Of a DNA stretch of 64,000 nt, positions 20,401-31,673 are shown piece by piece. This DNA comes from Carpediemonas membranifera (Eukaryota; Fornicata), in NCBI GenBank assembly GCA_019828565.1, contig JAHDYR010000004.1, positions 248,001 through 312,000 on the forward strand, read 5' to 3'. Within the stretch, counting starts at the first letter, position 1; every line of letters begins with the position of its first letter. Made by a program: the position numbers and the translations under genes. The notes under the pieces are model-generated. The model had not been told where the DNA came from. It saw only the letters and a list, made by a program, of their open reading frames with translations, and did not search any database.

Positions 20401-22262
20401 TGCCCGCGCTCAGGGGCCGCGTCAAGGAGGCGCTGGAGAGGAGCGACGAGCTCCACGCGCACATCATCAGCGGCGACGTCGCCAAGATGCGCTCGAAGAC
20501 GCTGCTCAGAGACAAGCTGTTCGGCCCCGTCGTCCTCAACTGCCTCGACCGCGAGCGCCGGTCGCCGCTGCACAGCGCGTTCGTGCACGACCAGCCGCAG
20601 GCCTTCGCGGCGCTGCTCAAGGCCGGCTGCCTGCTCGACGACGCCTTCCCGGACGGCCACCCGCTGCTGGCCGCCGTCGCCAAGCCGCCGATGCTGGCCG
20701 CGATGCTGGCCGCGAGGGTTGACATCGACACCGTCAGCCGGAACACGACTGCGCTCGTGGTCGCCATCCAGGGCGGCCACTGGGACTCCGCGACGAAGCT
20801 GCTCGCCCGCGGCGCCGACCCCCTCCTCCCGCCGGTCGGCGTCAACGCGCTGCAGGCCGTCAAGGGCGTGGCCGACCCGCTCATGGCCGGCGTGATCCGG
20901 GCCGCCATCAACGACGCCCTGACGAAGAAGCTCAGCGACGCCATCACGCAGGGCGACACCGCTGCCGTGAAGCGGCTGCTCGCGGCGGGCGTGTCCGCGA
21001 ACGGCGTGGACGGCAAGATGCCGCCGCTCTTCGCTGCCGTCAAGGCGGGCAACTTCGACATCGTCAGCCTGCTGCTGAAGCACGGCGCCGACCGGGCCGC
21101 GACGTACAAGGGCAAGACAGCTGCCCAACGCGTGAAGAAGGGCAGCAACCTGCAGTTCTTGCTGCAGAGCCAAGCAGAACCCGCTCGTGTGAACTATGAC
21201 CTCAACGCGGACATCACGAAACCGGCGGGCAGCATCGCGTTCAGCCAGGCCGACCGCATCGGCGAGGGCGGCATGGCGGCCGTCTTCCGCGGCACGTACG
21301 GCGGCAGCGAGTGCGCCGTCAAGGTCGTCGCGCGGGCTGACCTGAACGCGATGCAGGCCGACCGACTCCAGAGCGAGATCTTCATCCACAAGCAGCTGCG
21401 CCACAGCAACGTCATCGCGCTCTACGCGCTCGAGCAGGACGACCGGGAGATCCGGCTCGCGCTCGAGCTCGCGTCGGGGTCGCTCTCGGCGCTGCTGCTC
21501 TCGAAGGCCGACCTGCCCTGGGACGCGCAGCTGAAGTTCGCGCGCGACATCGCGGCGGCCATGGCGTTCATCGTGGGCGAGGGCTACGAGCACAGGGACC
21601 TCAAGTCGCTCAACGTCCTCATCACTGGCTCCACAGCAAACCTTAGCGACTTCGGGCTGACCGCGGGGCTCGACGATCATGTGAATTTCGTCGAGGGCTC
21701 GTGGCCGTGGATGGCGCCCGAGCGCTTCGACGGCGTGGGCGGCGAGAAGGCCGACGTCTACGCCTTCGGCATCACGCTCTGGGAGATCGCCGCGCGCGAC
21801 ATCCCGTACCGCCAGGAGCGCCTCGGGCTCGACGCCATCCGCGCGCACGTGCGGGCTGGCTACCGGCCGATGATTCCCGCGGGCACGCCGGCGGCCGTGG
21901 GCGAGCTGATCCGCCGCTGCGTGGCGCCCGACCCGCGCGACCGCCCCACCTTCGCGGAGGTCGTCGCCGCGCTGCCCGACAGCGCCTCGACCGAGATGTA
22001 CACGGAGAGCTCCGTGCGCAACCACGAGGTCGGCACCTTCGCGAACGCCAGCGCCCCCGGCATGATGACGCTCGGCGAGGGCCAGCCCGCGATCATCGGA
22101 ACCGTCGGGCAGACGTTTGGTAACGCCAGCGCGCCCTGGATGACACTGTCCGAAGACGAGAGAGCAGCCGCGCTCGCCGCGATGGGCACGGTCACCGCGA
22201 CATACCGCACGAACGCGCCCAGCGCCCCGGGCCTGCGCACGCTGAACGACATGTACAGGTAA
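17486..22262 (+). CDS. WD40 (2 x 7 blades) - ankyrin-like - TKL protein kinase, copy 1; join(17486..17591, 17656..22262)
   Basis: 1570 residues if spliced; without splicing the long frame has no ATG before 17724. Exon 1 starts at the ATG at 17486. Two full seven-bladed WD40 arrays (about 140-430 and 500-790) are each preceded, and the second also followed, by a roughly 75-residue module with a PR-x-F-x-M-R-L core. An ankyrin-like region spans about 840-1190. A TKL-type kinase domain (about 1200-1480) has GEGGMAAVFRG (P-loop), AVKVV (lysine), HRDLKSLNVLI (catalytic loop), DFG, WMAPE and DVYAFG, all intact. The kinase is expected to be active Ser/Thr or dual specificity, with the propellers as partner-binding scaffolds. 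Copies 2 and 3 are at 28130 and 60938. Confidence 0.82.
17592..17655 (+). other. 64-nt intron, kinase copy 1
   Basis: GTACGT...ACTAACACAG. It joins exon 1 (ATG at 17486) in frame to the long WD40/kinase frame, which has an upstream stop at 17547 and no usable ATG. The same intron is present at 28236-28299. Confidence 0.65.
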
Positions 22263-22872
22263 AGAGATTGGTTAGCTCAGCATTTACACCCGCCCCGCCC
22301 CATCGCCAGTCCTCCTCCGTCACATGTCGGGCTCCTTGCATGTGTCCACTTGGCAGCAGGCAGGGTCCTATTTTCACCGGACGACGATCCGAGAGGAAGC
22401 GAACCAGGCGGAAGGGATTGAAATCGAACAAGCTCCATAGGCGCGTGTTGACCATTCATGACCTCCTCTGCGTATTCACGTTCTATTTAGCGGGCTTAGA
22501 TTAGTGAAGCATGCCCTTGCCCTGCTGACGAGGGGCCCGGTCGACTGTCGTGGGGCTGCTTGATCCTAGTCTGGCAGGAAGAGCAATCAATATCGCTCAT
22601 GTAGGTTGCGGCAAATACCACACAAGCACTCTTCTGATCACACTGGTTTCATATGTCGGTCCAGCAAGGGCATTTGACTCGATCGAGTCAAATTGATCCT
22701 GGTCCCCGTGATGCGAATGGCGCAGATCTTTTTCGTTGCTACAGCCCAGTGGACGTTGATTATGCCTCGTATAGCTTAAAAGACGTAAATACTGAATGTT
22801 ACATAATACCAGGCAGAGGATATGTACACGCATAACATCTGATCGCTTGCATATGAGCGAGTGCAGATAAGA
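22263..22872. other. intergenic region with a possible upstream exon of the P-type ATPase
   Basis: Holds an ATG-initiated frame (22653-22835) whose last codons can be joined in frame to the ATPase by removing 22824-22866 (GTACAC...TGCAG). No clear CTAAC branch motif is present. Nothing else is recognised. Confidence 0.3.
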
Positions 22873-25800
22873 ATGGGATTCTCCCTAAATCTCGCCTCTT
22901 TGCGCCATGGGAGAGCGGAGAGCGAGATACCCCGTCTTCGCGAGGAGTATGGGACGAATTCAATGGACACTCATCCTCCGAGCCTAATTCGCCTGCTAGT
23001 CACGCAGGTAATCCACCCCTTCTACTTATTCCAGGTAGTTTCCTTCATTTTCTGGGCAATCGATGACTACCTCGTCTATGCGTGCTGCATTTTGCTCATC
23101 TCCACATTTAGTGCCATTGTCGAAACCTTTCAGACCCGGCGCTCCCAGCTCCGCCTGTACAAGATGGCCAGACAGGACGGAACATGCACTGTTATTCGCC
23201 GCCAGACCGGTGGCATCTCTTCTGTGACGATTCCCGTCGACGACATCGTCCCCGGCGACCTTGTCCGCCTCTACCACGGCGACAATGTCCCCTGCGACAT
23301 CGTACTCACCTCAGGCGACGTGGTGGTCAACGAGGCCACGCTTACCGGCGAGTCGACCCCTACGCTGAAGACACCGCTCATTCCAGACGACGAGGACGAA
23401 GTGCTCGACCCCGATGACGTCTCCAGCCGACACGTGCTGTATTCTGGTACTACGGTAGTCCAAACCCGCACAGCTTCCGGCCACGCGTACGGTATTTCCA
23501 TCCGCACCGGCTTCTCGACTGCGAAGGGCAAGATGATCATGTCGATCATGAACCCGCCCGAGAAGGGCGCCTTCACCTTCTACCGCGACTCCATCCGCTT
23601 CCTGTTCGTCATGTGTGGTCTATCAGTCATCGGATTCCTCGTCTCGCTGTACTTCTTCATCAAACTCCATGTTAGCTGGAAGGTGATTGCCCTTCAAGCT
23701 GGAGACATCATCACCATTGTTGTGCCCCCAGCCCTGCCCGCCTGCATGTCCGTCGGCACGTCCTTCGCCATGGGCTTCCTCCGCAAGAAACACATCCAGT
23801 GCGTCGCCCCCCAGCACATCAACGTCGCGGGCAAGGTCAAGACAGTCGTCTTCGACAAGACGGGCACCCTCACCGAGGACCACCTGGCCCTGCACGGCGT
23901 CATCCACTCGGGGGACAGTGCGGCGGACCAACCGACCCCTCTGATGAGAACGGCCCTCGCATGCTGTCACACGCTGGCCACACATGACGGCGGACTCATC
24001 GGCGACGTTCTCGAGCAGATCATGCTCCATGAGTCCGAGGCTGTCATGAGGGACGGCCACCAGGTCGAACAGGACCGGTCCGTGCGAGAGGAGAGCAGCA
24101 CATCAACTGATGAAACATCCCAGGACGGCTTCGTCCCCATCCGCAGCTCCTACTCGCCAGGGTCACCCCCAGAATCTCTCCAGAACCACATACCATGCGG
24201 TCTGAAGTCCGCCTTCGCCACCCCGTACCTCTCTGAGGCAGCCTCACCCCTGGGGTCGACCCGGAAGTTCCCGGACCTGGATATGGTCATGGAGCCCATC
24301 GACTTCATCGCCGAGTCGTCTGTAGCCGCTGTACTCTCGTTCCCGGGCCGCACGATCCCCGACATTCACGTGGTCCGCCGCTTCCCCTTCGAGTCGAGTC
24401 TGCAGCGCATGTCTGTCGTCGTCTGTCGGCCCGTGCTGACCATATTTACCAAAGGGTCGCCCGAGCGGATCATATCCCACTGCGATCCCGCCACCATCCC
24501 CTCTAATCTCGCCCGGGTGCTGGAGGACGAGGCGTCTGCTGGCAGGCGAGTCATTGCAGTGGCATACAAGGACCTCGACACCTCCCTCGCACCCGAGCTC
24601 GACCAGGTTTCCAGGGCCGAGCTCGAGGCAGACCTGACCTTCGTGGGCCTAGTATCCTTCGTCAACCCCCTCCGGGAGGACACGCTCGAGTGTCTCGGGG
24701 TCCTACGCCGCGCCAACATCAGGACCATCATGTGCACGGGCGACAACCCACACACTGCAGTCGCAGTCGCCCGTCACGCCGGCATGATCACCGACGAGGT
24801 CCTGTACGTCATCCCAGACGACCAGACGGACGGCGTCCTCGTGGTCGACTCCCCCGACCCAGCCGAGGCCACGTGCGCCATCGACCCCAGCACTCTCGAG
24901 TTTACTGCCCACTCGCCCACCGGCCTGTGCTATCGTCACGACTCGTGTTCCAGCAAGGACAGCCTGCTCGGTGCGTCCCTCCCCTCGGTCCCGTACCCCT
25001 ACGCTCTGGTCGTCACGGGCTCATCATTCGATCGGCTCTTGACAATGGCCAGGAAGAACGACCCACCCCGCTCCGTGGACTTCGTCGACCTCGTGTGCGC
25101 CAGAGTTGCTGTGTTTGCTCGAATGACTCCTGAGAACAAAGCTGACGCCGTCCGGATGCTACAAAAGCGGACTGGCGTGCTCACGGCCATGATTGGGGAC
25201 GGAGCCAACGACTGCAACAGTCTGAAGGCCGCCGACGTCGGCATCTCCCTCTCCTCCTCGGAGGCCTCCATCGCTGCCCCCTTTACGTCCACGGCAGGCT
25301 CTATCAGGGCGGTGATCGACGTCCTCCGCCACGGTCGGTGCGCTCTGGTGACGTCGTTCCAGGCGTTCAAGTACATGGCGCTCTACTCGATGATTCAGTT
25401 CATCAGCGTCATCTCGTTGTACAGGATTAACACTGATTTATCGAACGGTGAGTTCATTTACATTGATCTCTTCCTAATCCTGCCCCTCGCATTCAGTATG
25501 AGTCGCGCCAAGCCCGTCGACATGCTGGTCAAGCGAACTCCCCCCGCCAAGCTTGTCGGCGGGACCATCCTCTCCTCCCTGCTCGGCCAGATCCTCATCG
25601 TCCTCGTGCTCCAGGTGGTTCTCCAGGTGTACGTCGTCCACCGTCCATGGTACGTCGAGATCAGCGCCAACCCCGATACATCGAACACTTATTCGATGCT
25701 CGTCACAACGGTGTTCTGTCTCAGCGCCACGATGTACCTGAGCACAGCTGTCTCCTTCAGTCTCGGCCGGCCATGGCGCCAAGGCCTCCACCGCAACTTC

Positions 25801-26109
25801 ATCCTCGTCGCCTCTGTGGTCGTTCTTATCGTTACCACAGCCATCCTCGTCCTCGGACAGCTCCCGTTCGTGCTCCATTGGATGGAAATGACCCCTACTC
25901 CTCTGGAGTTCAGGGTCGTCGTCTTTATATTCGCTGTGTTGTTCGTCGTGCTGTCTGTATCGTGGGAAGCGGTGACCATGCAGTATAGGCTGTATAGCAG
26001 GGTGAAGAGACTTGTCATGCCCCGCAAACACCTCAGGGCAACGAAGCAGCGCAGTAAGAGGATTCGGCTCATTGAGCGGCATCTGGAAAAGGTCTGGGAC
26101 GTTGATTGA
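22873..26109 (+). CDS. P5-type (P5B/ATP13A-like) cation/polyamine-transporting ATPase
   Basis: 1078 residues from the ATG at 22873; the frame extends to a GTG at 22861. P-type ATPase landmarks appear in order: PGDLVRL, TGES (about 159, actuator domain), a PPALPAC membrane motif (P-P-A-L-P, the P5 ion-site signature), DKTGTLT (phosphorylated Asp about 328), a KGSPE nucleotide-binding motif, MCTGDN and GDGANDC (about 775). HPFYLFQ near the first segment and EATLTGES favour P5B (ATP13A2-like, endolysosomal polyamine exporters) over P5A. C-terminal membrane segments span about 835-1040. The N-terminal region is shorter than usual for P5B; an upstream exon is possible. Confidence 0.85.
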   Translation: MGFSLNLASLRHGRAESEIPRLREEYGTNSMDTHPPSLIRLLVTQVIHPFYLFQVVSFIFWAIDDYLVYACCILLISTFSAIVETFQTRRSQLRLYKMARQDGTCTVIRRQTGGISSVTIPVDDIVPGDLVRLYHGDNVPCDIVLTSGDVVVNEATLTGESTPTLKTPLIPDDEDEVLDPDDVSSRHVLYSGTTVVQTRTASGHAYGISIRTGFSTAKGKMIMSIMNPPEKGAFTFYRDSIRFLFVMCGLSVIGFLVSLYFFIKLHVSWKVIALQAGDIITIVVPPALPACMSVGTSFAMGFLRKKHIQCVAPQHINVAGKVKTVVFDKTGTLTEDHLALHGVIHSGDSAADQPTPLMRTALACCHTLATHDGGLIGDVLEQIMLHESEAVMRDGHQVEQDRSVREESSTSTDETSQDGFVPIRSSYSPGSPPESLQNHIPCGLKSAFATPYLSEAASPLGSTRKFPDLDMVMEPIDFIAESSVAAVLSFPGRTIPDIHVVRRFPFESSLQRMSVVVCRPVLTIFTKGSPERIISHCDPATIPSNLARVLEDEASAGRRVIAVAYKDLDTSLAPELDQVSRAELEADLTFVGLVSFVNPLREDTLECLGVLRRANIRTIMCTGDNPHTAVAVARHAGMITDEVLYVIPDDQTDGVLVVDSPDPAEATCAIDPSTLEFTAHSPTGLCYRHDSCSSKDSLLGASLPSVPYPYALVVTGSSFDRLLTMARKNDPPRSVDFVDLVCARVAVFARMTPENKADAVRMLQKRTGVLTAMIGDGANDCNSLKAADVGISLSSSEASIAAPFTSTAGSIRAVIDVLRHGRCALVTSFQAFKYMALYSMIQFISVISLYRINTDLSNGEFIYIDLFLILPLAFSMSRAKPVDMLVKRTPPAKLVGGTILSSLLGQILIVLVLQVVLQVYVVHRPWYVEISANPDTSNTYSMLVTTVFCLSATMYLSTAVSFSLGRPWRQGLHRNFILVASVVVLIVTTAILVLGQLPFVLHWMEMTPTPLEFRVVVFIFAVLFVVLSVSWEAVTMQYRLYSRVKRLVMPRKHLRATKQRSKRIRLIERHLEKVWDVD

Positions 26110-26685
26110 CACGACGTTAAATACTGCAGAAATGAATTTAAGGGAAGAGGTGTGTCAACGTGGTTGGGAGGTTGGTCAAGGTGAATCTCAGGATCGAGAA
26201 TTCGAGGATCTCAATGTCACTTTCGGTCAAGCCACAAACTGAGGCGACACGGCTTGTTCCCAGGACCTCTACTAGAAAAGGAGGGGTCGCGTCACAGCAC
26301 GGAGACTAAGGGAACTGACGAACCGACGCCTGGCGGCAGACGGTCAAGCATCCTAGATGGCGAGATAGCTTGCGCGTATCCACAGATTCTCTTAGATGGC
26401 AATGATATGCGGGTAAAATGGACGCCGGTGTAGGCGTTGGAAATGGACATATGATATAGCAGCAAGCAAGATTCATCGCACAATCCTTTATATGATTAGA
26501 ACTTGCCCACCGAGAACCTGTAATTGGTCTTTTCACAGCAATCAGTGCGCTATCATGATGTGGAATTCCTCCGCCAACTGGAATGTTTCCCATGTCGATA
26601 TGTTTGTGGTGTGTTTCTCCACTAATTGCATGAGATCTCGCTAAATACCTTAAACTATCCAGAAAACCTCATATTTACAGCCACC
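26110..26685. other. convergent intergenic region, no supported gene
   Basis: AT-richer than its flanks. The only ATG-initiated frame of some length (minus, 26306-26593, 95 codons) has no recognisable features and poor codon composition. Confidence 0.45.
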
Positions 26686-27564
26686 TTAATCCACATCCAC
26701 ATCAACATCAAGACCTGCGCTGGTCGTTTGCCGCGCGTTGTACTCCTTCTGGATCTCCTTAGCTCCGGCCTTGATCCCAACCTTCGCACCCTTCGCGCCG
26801 AGGATCATGAGCTTCTTAGACATCTTTCCCATGGTCTTCATGCCCTTCCTGGTGCTGCTGTCGGGGTCCTGCAGCTGAGACACGGTCTTGCGGCTCATCG
26901 TCGCCGCTGCCTTGCGGGTGGTGCTGTTCTCATCGGCCAGCTGGCGGGCGGCCATGCGAGTGCCCTTAGCAGCTGCTTTGCGGGTGGCGCTGTCCTCGGT
27001 CGTGAGCTGGCTGTATGTGGTTCTGCCGAACTTGGCGGCTGCCTTCCTAGTGGTGCTGTCCTCGGTCGTCAGCTGCTGCTGGATCGTCATGGCAGCGAAG
27101 ATGCCGCCCTTCTTCATCGTGCGGCGGAGAGCGGAGTTCTCATCCGCGAGCTGGCGGCGGAACTCCGAGTCCTCGTCCGTCAACTGATTGGCGGCAATGC
27201 GGCCAACGCGGTTCATTCCTTGGCGCATGACAGAGTTCTCGTCTGCCATTTGCTTTTGGAGGATGCGGCCGGTAGCTCTAGCGACCTCCTTTTTCTGGTC
27301 TGGGGTCAAGGAGTCGTTGAGGGAGGACATGATCGTCTCCAGGCGCTCGCCGTTGGTCGCTTTGGGGTTAAGAGCAATGCCCTTCACGAAAGCAGTGGTA
27401 GCTGCGGAACTTACCGCAGCCGCAGTCGTGCTATCGAGTTCCTTGATCATATCTGAGGCAAGTTGGGTTCCAACTTGAAGATTGACCACGTCTTTCATCG
27501 TCTCCTTCACCTCAGATGTGAGAATCTCATCTGCAGGCTCCATCTGCTGGTTTGCATAGGACAT
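26686..27564 (-). CDS. Asp/Glu-Ser-Arg repeat protein of unknown function
   Basis: 292 residues from the ATG at 27564; the frame extends to a GTG. The central part (about 120-245) is built from repeats of roughly 20 residues with the pattern Q-L-(T/A)-(D/T/E)-(E/D)-(D/N)-S-x-x-R-(K/R), for example QLTTEDSTTRKAAAK, QLTTEDSATRKAAAK and QLADENSTTRKAAAT. The segments flanking the repeats are predicted helical. The C-terminus is Lys-rich then ends in alternating Asp-Val. There is no signal peptide or TM. The regular charge pattern suggests a helical-repeat or structural protein; no family is recognised. Confidence 0.65.
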   Translation of the reverse strand: MSYANQQMEPADEILTSEVKETMKDVVNLQVGTQLASDMIKELDSTTAAAVSSAATTAFVKGIALNPKATNGERLETIMSSLNDSLTPDQKKEVARATGRILQKQMADENSVMRQGMNRVGRIAANQLTDEDSEFRRQLADENSALRRTMKKGGIFAAMTIQQQLTTEDSTTRKAAAKFGRTTYSQLTTEDSATRKAAAKGTRMAARQLADENSTTRKAAATMSRKTVSQLQDPDSSTRKGMKTMGKMSKKLMILGAKGAKVGIKAGAKEIQKEYNARQTTSAGLDVDVDVD

Positions 27565-28129
27565 TGCTGTGTGTACGCTTGATAACCTGACAACAGGGTT
27601 GTTTTGCCCCTGCGAAATTACGTAACTCCATTTATGGTGTACATTCACTCCCCCAGCACTGCCGCGGCATGAAACGTACCAACTTCTTGTTGCCTTTATC
27701 TCCCCTCACGGGCCGTTCACCCCGAGCAAATCACACCCCGCAGTTTAAGGAAATTCGACAGATTTGATTGCATCGTATTCCATCCCTTGCTGGTGGTCAA
27801 CAGCATGCCAGTGCCGCTGTCGCATGTTCTTGAACAACGTCAACACTCGAGTTCTGCCCGGTATTCCACTGAATTTCAGTGATGAGGATCGTGCCTTGTT
27901 CCCTTTTCTATTTTCCAGAACAGCGATCTGGCCAAACCTGATGAGGCCAAGTACGGAGGCTCGAGACAACAGCCGAGTATCCTGCGAGTCACGCTTGACT
28001 GTGGCGTTTGGGCGGACAGAAGACGAGGTAACCAGTCCGATTTGAGGCGTTGGTGCTCAGCATTCGGGGCATATTAGGGCTGAGTGCCACTCTTTCATCT
28101 TGACAAGCACGAACTTTTGAGACGTCACG
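27565..28129. other. divergent intergenic region
   Basis: Contains the promoter side of the repeat protein (a GATAAAGG box near 27690, minus strand) and, from 28047, the duplicated kinase leader. No gene seen. Confidence 0.4.
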
Positions 28130-31100
28130 ATGTCGGACTGCTCAAAGTCGCTGACACGAAGACCATCCAAAACTCAGCGAGATGAATCAGTGACGATGCA
28201 GAAAGTTCGTTCCACGCCACCCATTTACGCAGCTGGTACGTTCCCCGCCACTTTGGCGCAGAGATGCAGCCCGCGGCGAGTTCAAGAGCGCTAACACAGT
28301 GGATCTTAACAATGGTGCGTCCTCCCCGAGAATCTCACGCAGCAGCGAGTGCAGAGCAGTCGATCACATGATCAGAGACGCCACGACGCGCATCTTCGCC
28401 CCAGAGGACAAGCTCCACATCAATCCCATCGGATCCTCGCCCCTCACCGCTACAGACCTCAGCCGCGTCCTCGACCACCTCTCGACATTGGACGTGCTGC
28501 CCAGAGAGTTCAGCATGAGGCTGACTGAGCCCGACATCACTGTCACGATGAGGTATGGCAAGCTGGCCGCCGACAAGCCCGACAGCGCCGTCGACGACCT
28601 GCTCGCTGCCTGGCATGCGAGGATGGCCGAGTGCATCCAGACGATGAAGGGTCACACCGATGCGGTGTTCAGCGTCGCCTTCCTCCCTGACGGCACCATG
28701 GTCACTGGGTCATGGGATGCGACGACCAAGCTGTGGGGCAAGCGCGGCGTGTGCACGACGACGATGGAGCATGGCGGGTCTGTTCGGTGCATCGCCGTCT
28801 CCCCGGACGGGTCGACCATCGCCTCGGGCGGGAGTGACTGCAAGATCAAGCTGTGGAGGCGCGGCAGACTCGTCAAGACGCTCGAGGGGCACACCAATAA
28901 TGTGAACAGCCTCGCCTTCTCCCGAGACGGCAAGACGCTGGTGTCCGGATCATTTGACAAGACAGTCAGGTCGTGGGACGTCGCCACCGGCGAGTGCAGG
29001 ACGATGGAAGAGCACTCAGATTGGGTGCGCTCCGTCGCCATCTCCCCCGATGGCAAGACCATCGTCTCTGGATCAAGAGATGACACGATCAAGGTGTGGG
29101 TCGCTGAGTCGGGCAGACTCGAGCAGACTCTGGAGGGCCACACTGATTCTGTCAACGCCGTCGCCATTTCCCCGGACGGCGCTCTGCTGGCCTCTGGGTC
29201 TTGCGACCACACCATCAGACTCTGGGACACCAGGACCTGGGAGTGCGTCACCGTCCTCAGGGGGCACGCGAGCTTTGTCAACAGCGTCGCCTTCTCGCCC
29301 GACGGCAGGACCCTCGCCTCTGGTTCTGATGACAACACCGTCAAGCTCTGGAGCATCGGCAGCGGCGAGTGCTTCGAGACGCTCAGGGGTCATGATGATT
29401 GGGTGAACAGCGTCGTCTTCTCCCCAGACGGGTCGACCCTGCTCTCTGGCTCTGACGACAAGACCGCCAAGCAGTGGCATATCAAGCACTCGCCAGAAAT
29501 CAAGGAGGTCTGCGCCCAACCCACGCTCGGCGCCGACATCCGCCTGCTGTCCGACGACTCGCCCCTCTACCTCGCCGACCTGGCGTGGGTCGTCATCCAC
29601 ATCCTCGCCACGGGCCTGCCCCGCTCCTTCGAGATGAGGCTGGCCCACCCCGAATGCACCGTCTCTCTTGGTCCTACCGGTTTCACGACGAGCCAAGCCG
29701 CCGATGTTGAAGCCCTTCTCGAACTACTCAACCGCCACCTCGTGATGCAGAAACTGTTGGCTGAAACACGTGCTCTCAACGCTGTTGACGAAGCGCTTTA
29801 CGTGGCCGCGGATCTGAGCGACGCCAAGCGCCTGCTGGCCGCCGCCGGCCCGCACGCGACGCAGCACGAGGCGCGAGTGCTCGCGCTGAGGACCGACCTC
29901 GCCCGCCTCCAGCCCGTGCAGGCGCTCGCCAAGGACCCGATGCCCGCGCTCAAGGGCCGCGTCAAGGAGGCGCTGGAGAGGAGCGACGAGCTCCACGCGC
30001 ACATCATCAGCGGCGACGTCGGCAAGATGCGCTCGAAGACGCTGCTCAGAGACAAGCTGTTCGGCCCCGTCGTCCTCAACTGCCTCGACCGCGAGCGCCG
30101 GTCGCCGCTGCACAGCGCGTTCGTGCACGACCAGCCGCAGGCCTTCGCGGCGCTGCTCAAGGCCGGCTGCCTGCTCGACGACGCCTTCCCGGACGGCCAC
30201 CCGCTGCTGGCCGCCGTCGCCAAGCCGCCGATGCTGGCCGCGATGCTGGCCGCGAGGGTTGACATCGACACCGTCAGCCGGAACACGACTGCGCTCGTGG
30301 TCGCCATCCAGGGCGGCCACTGGGACTCCGCGACGAAGCTGCTCGCCCGCGGCGCCGACCCCCTCCTCCCGCCGGTCGGCGTCAACGCGCTGCAGGCCGT
30401 CAAGGGCGTGGCCGACCCGCTCATGGCCGGCGTGATCCGGGCCGCCATCAACGACGCCCTGACGAAGCAGCTCAGCGACGCCATCATGCAGGGCGACACT
30501 GCTGCCGTGAAGCGGCTGCTCGCGGCGGGCGTGTCCGCGAACGGCGTGGAGGGCAAGATGCCGCCGCTCTTCGCTGCCGTCAAGGCGGGCAACTTCGACA
30601 TCGTCAGCCTGCTGCTGAAGCACGGCGCCGACCGGGCCGCGACGTACAAGGGCAAGACAGCTGCCCAACGCGTGAAGAAGGGCAGCAACCTGCAGTTCTT
30701 GCTGCAGAGCCAAGCAGAACCCGCTCGTGTGAACTATGACCTCAACGCGGACATCACGAAACCGGCGGGCAGCATCGCGTTCAGCCAGGCCGACCTCATC
30801 GGCGAGGGCGGCATGGCGGCCGTCTTCCGCGGCACGTACGGCGGCAGCGAGTGCGCCGTCAAGGTCGTCGCGCGGGCTGACCTGAACGCGATGCAGGCCG
30901 ACCGACTCCAGAGCGAGATCTTCATCCACAAGCAGCTGCGCCACAGCAACGTCATTGCGCTCTACGCGCTCGAGCAGGACAACCGAGAGATCCGGCTCGC
31001 GCTCGAGCTCGCGTCGGGGTCGCTCTCGGCGCTGCTGCTCTCGAAGGCCGACCTGCCCTGGGACGCGCGGCTGAAGTTCGCGCGCGACATCGCGGCGGCC

Positions 31101-31673
31101 ATGGCGTTCATCGTGGGCGAGGGCTACGAGCACAGGGACCTCAAGTCGCTCAACGTCCTCATCACTGGCTCCACAGCAAACCTTAGCGACTTCGGGCTGA
31201 CCGCGCGCGACATCCCGTACCGCCAGGAGCGCCTCGGGCTCGACGCCATCCGCGCGCACGTGCGGGCTGGCTACCGGCCGATGATCCCCGCGGGCACGCC
31301 GGCGGCCGTGGGCGAGCTGATCCGCCGCTGCGTGGCGCCCGACCCGCGCGACCGCCCCACCTTCGCGGAGGTCGTCGCCGCGCTGCCCGACAGCGCCTCG
31401 ACCGAGATGTACACGGAGAGCTCCGTGCGCAACCACGAGGTCGGCACCTTCGCGAACGCCAGCGCCCCCGGCATGATGACGCTCGGCGAGGGCCAGCCCG
31501 CGATCATCGGGACCGTCGGGCAGACGTTTGGTAACGCCAGCGCGCCCTGGATGACGCTGTCCGAAGACGAGAGAGCAGCCGCGCTCGCCGCGATGGGCAC
31601 GGTCACCGCGACATACCGCACGAACGCGCCCAGCGCCCCGGGCCTGCGCACGCTGAACGACATGTATAGGTAA
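28130..31673 (+). CDS. WD40 - ankyrin-like - TKL kinase, copy 2, with kinase-domain deletion; join(28130..28235, 28300..31673)
   Basis: 1159 residues if spliced as in copy 1. It carries one seven-bladed WD40 array instead of two, then the PR-x-F-E module, the ankyrin-like region and the kinase. The first kinase half is intact (GEGGMAAVFRG, AVKVV, HRDLKSLNVLI, DFGLTA). However, 43 codons present in copy 1 are missing right after DFGLTA: the activation loop, WMAPE and DVYAFG segments. The 129-bp deletion is in frame and bounded by a CCGCG direct repeat (21661 and 21790 in copy 1). Without the APE motif and the subdomain IX aspartate it is most likely a pseudokinase or regulatory paralogue. The reading frame is otherwise open. 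Confidence 0.8.
28236..28299 (+). other. 64-nt intron, kinase copy 2
   Basis: GTACGT...GCTAACACAG, the counterpart of 17592-17655, with one visible change in the branch region (GCTAAC for ACTAAC). Confidence 0.6.

Larger units (their letters stand above)
17403..22325 (+). repeat. segmental duplication unit A (kinase gene copy 1)
   Basis: Sequence from 17403 (leader, exon 1, intron, gene) to about 22325 (63 bp past the stop) recurs at 28047-31736 in the same orientation and, as a diverged inverted copy, at about 54979-60882. The 5' boundary with copy 2 is abrupt. The kinase/ankyrin half is nearly identical; the WD40 halves differ in blade number. Confidence 0.85.

Noticed and set aside
20184-22025. 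613-codon antisense open frame across the kinase gene (also 29724-31436 and 55309-57354)
   Set aside because: It is an artefact of GC-ending codons on the coding strand: the antisense products are Arg/Ala/Val/His-rich, start at non-ATG codons and follow the coding strand's duplications. The sense strand has clear domains.
26306-26593. 95-codon minus-strand ORF
   Set aside because: No domain, weak codon bias, AT-rich surroundings and no paralogue in the window.
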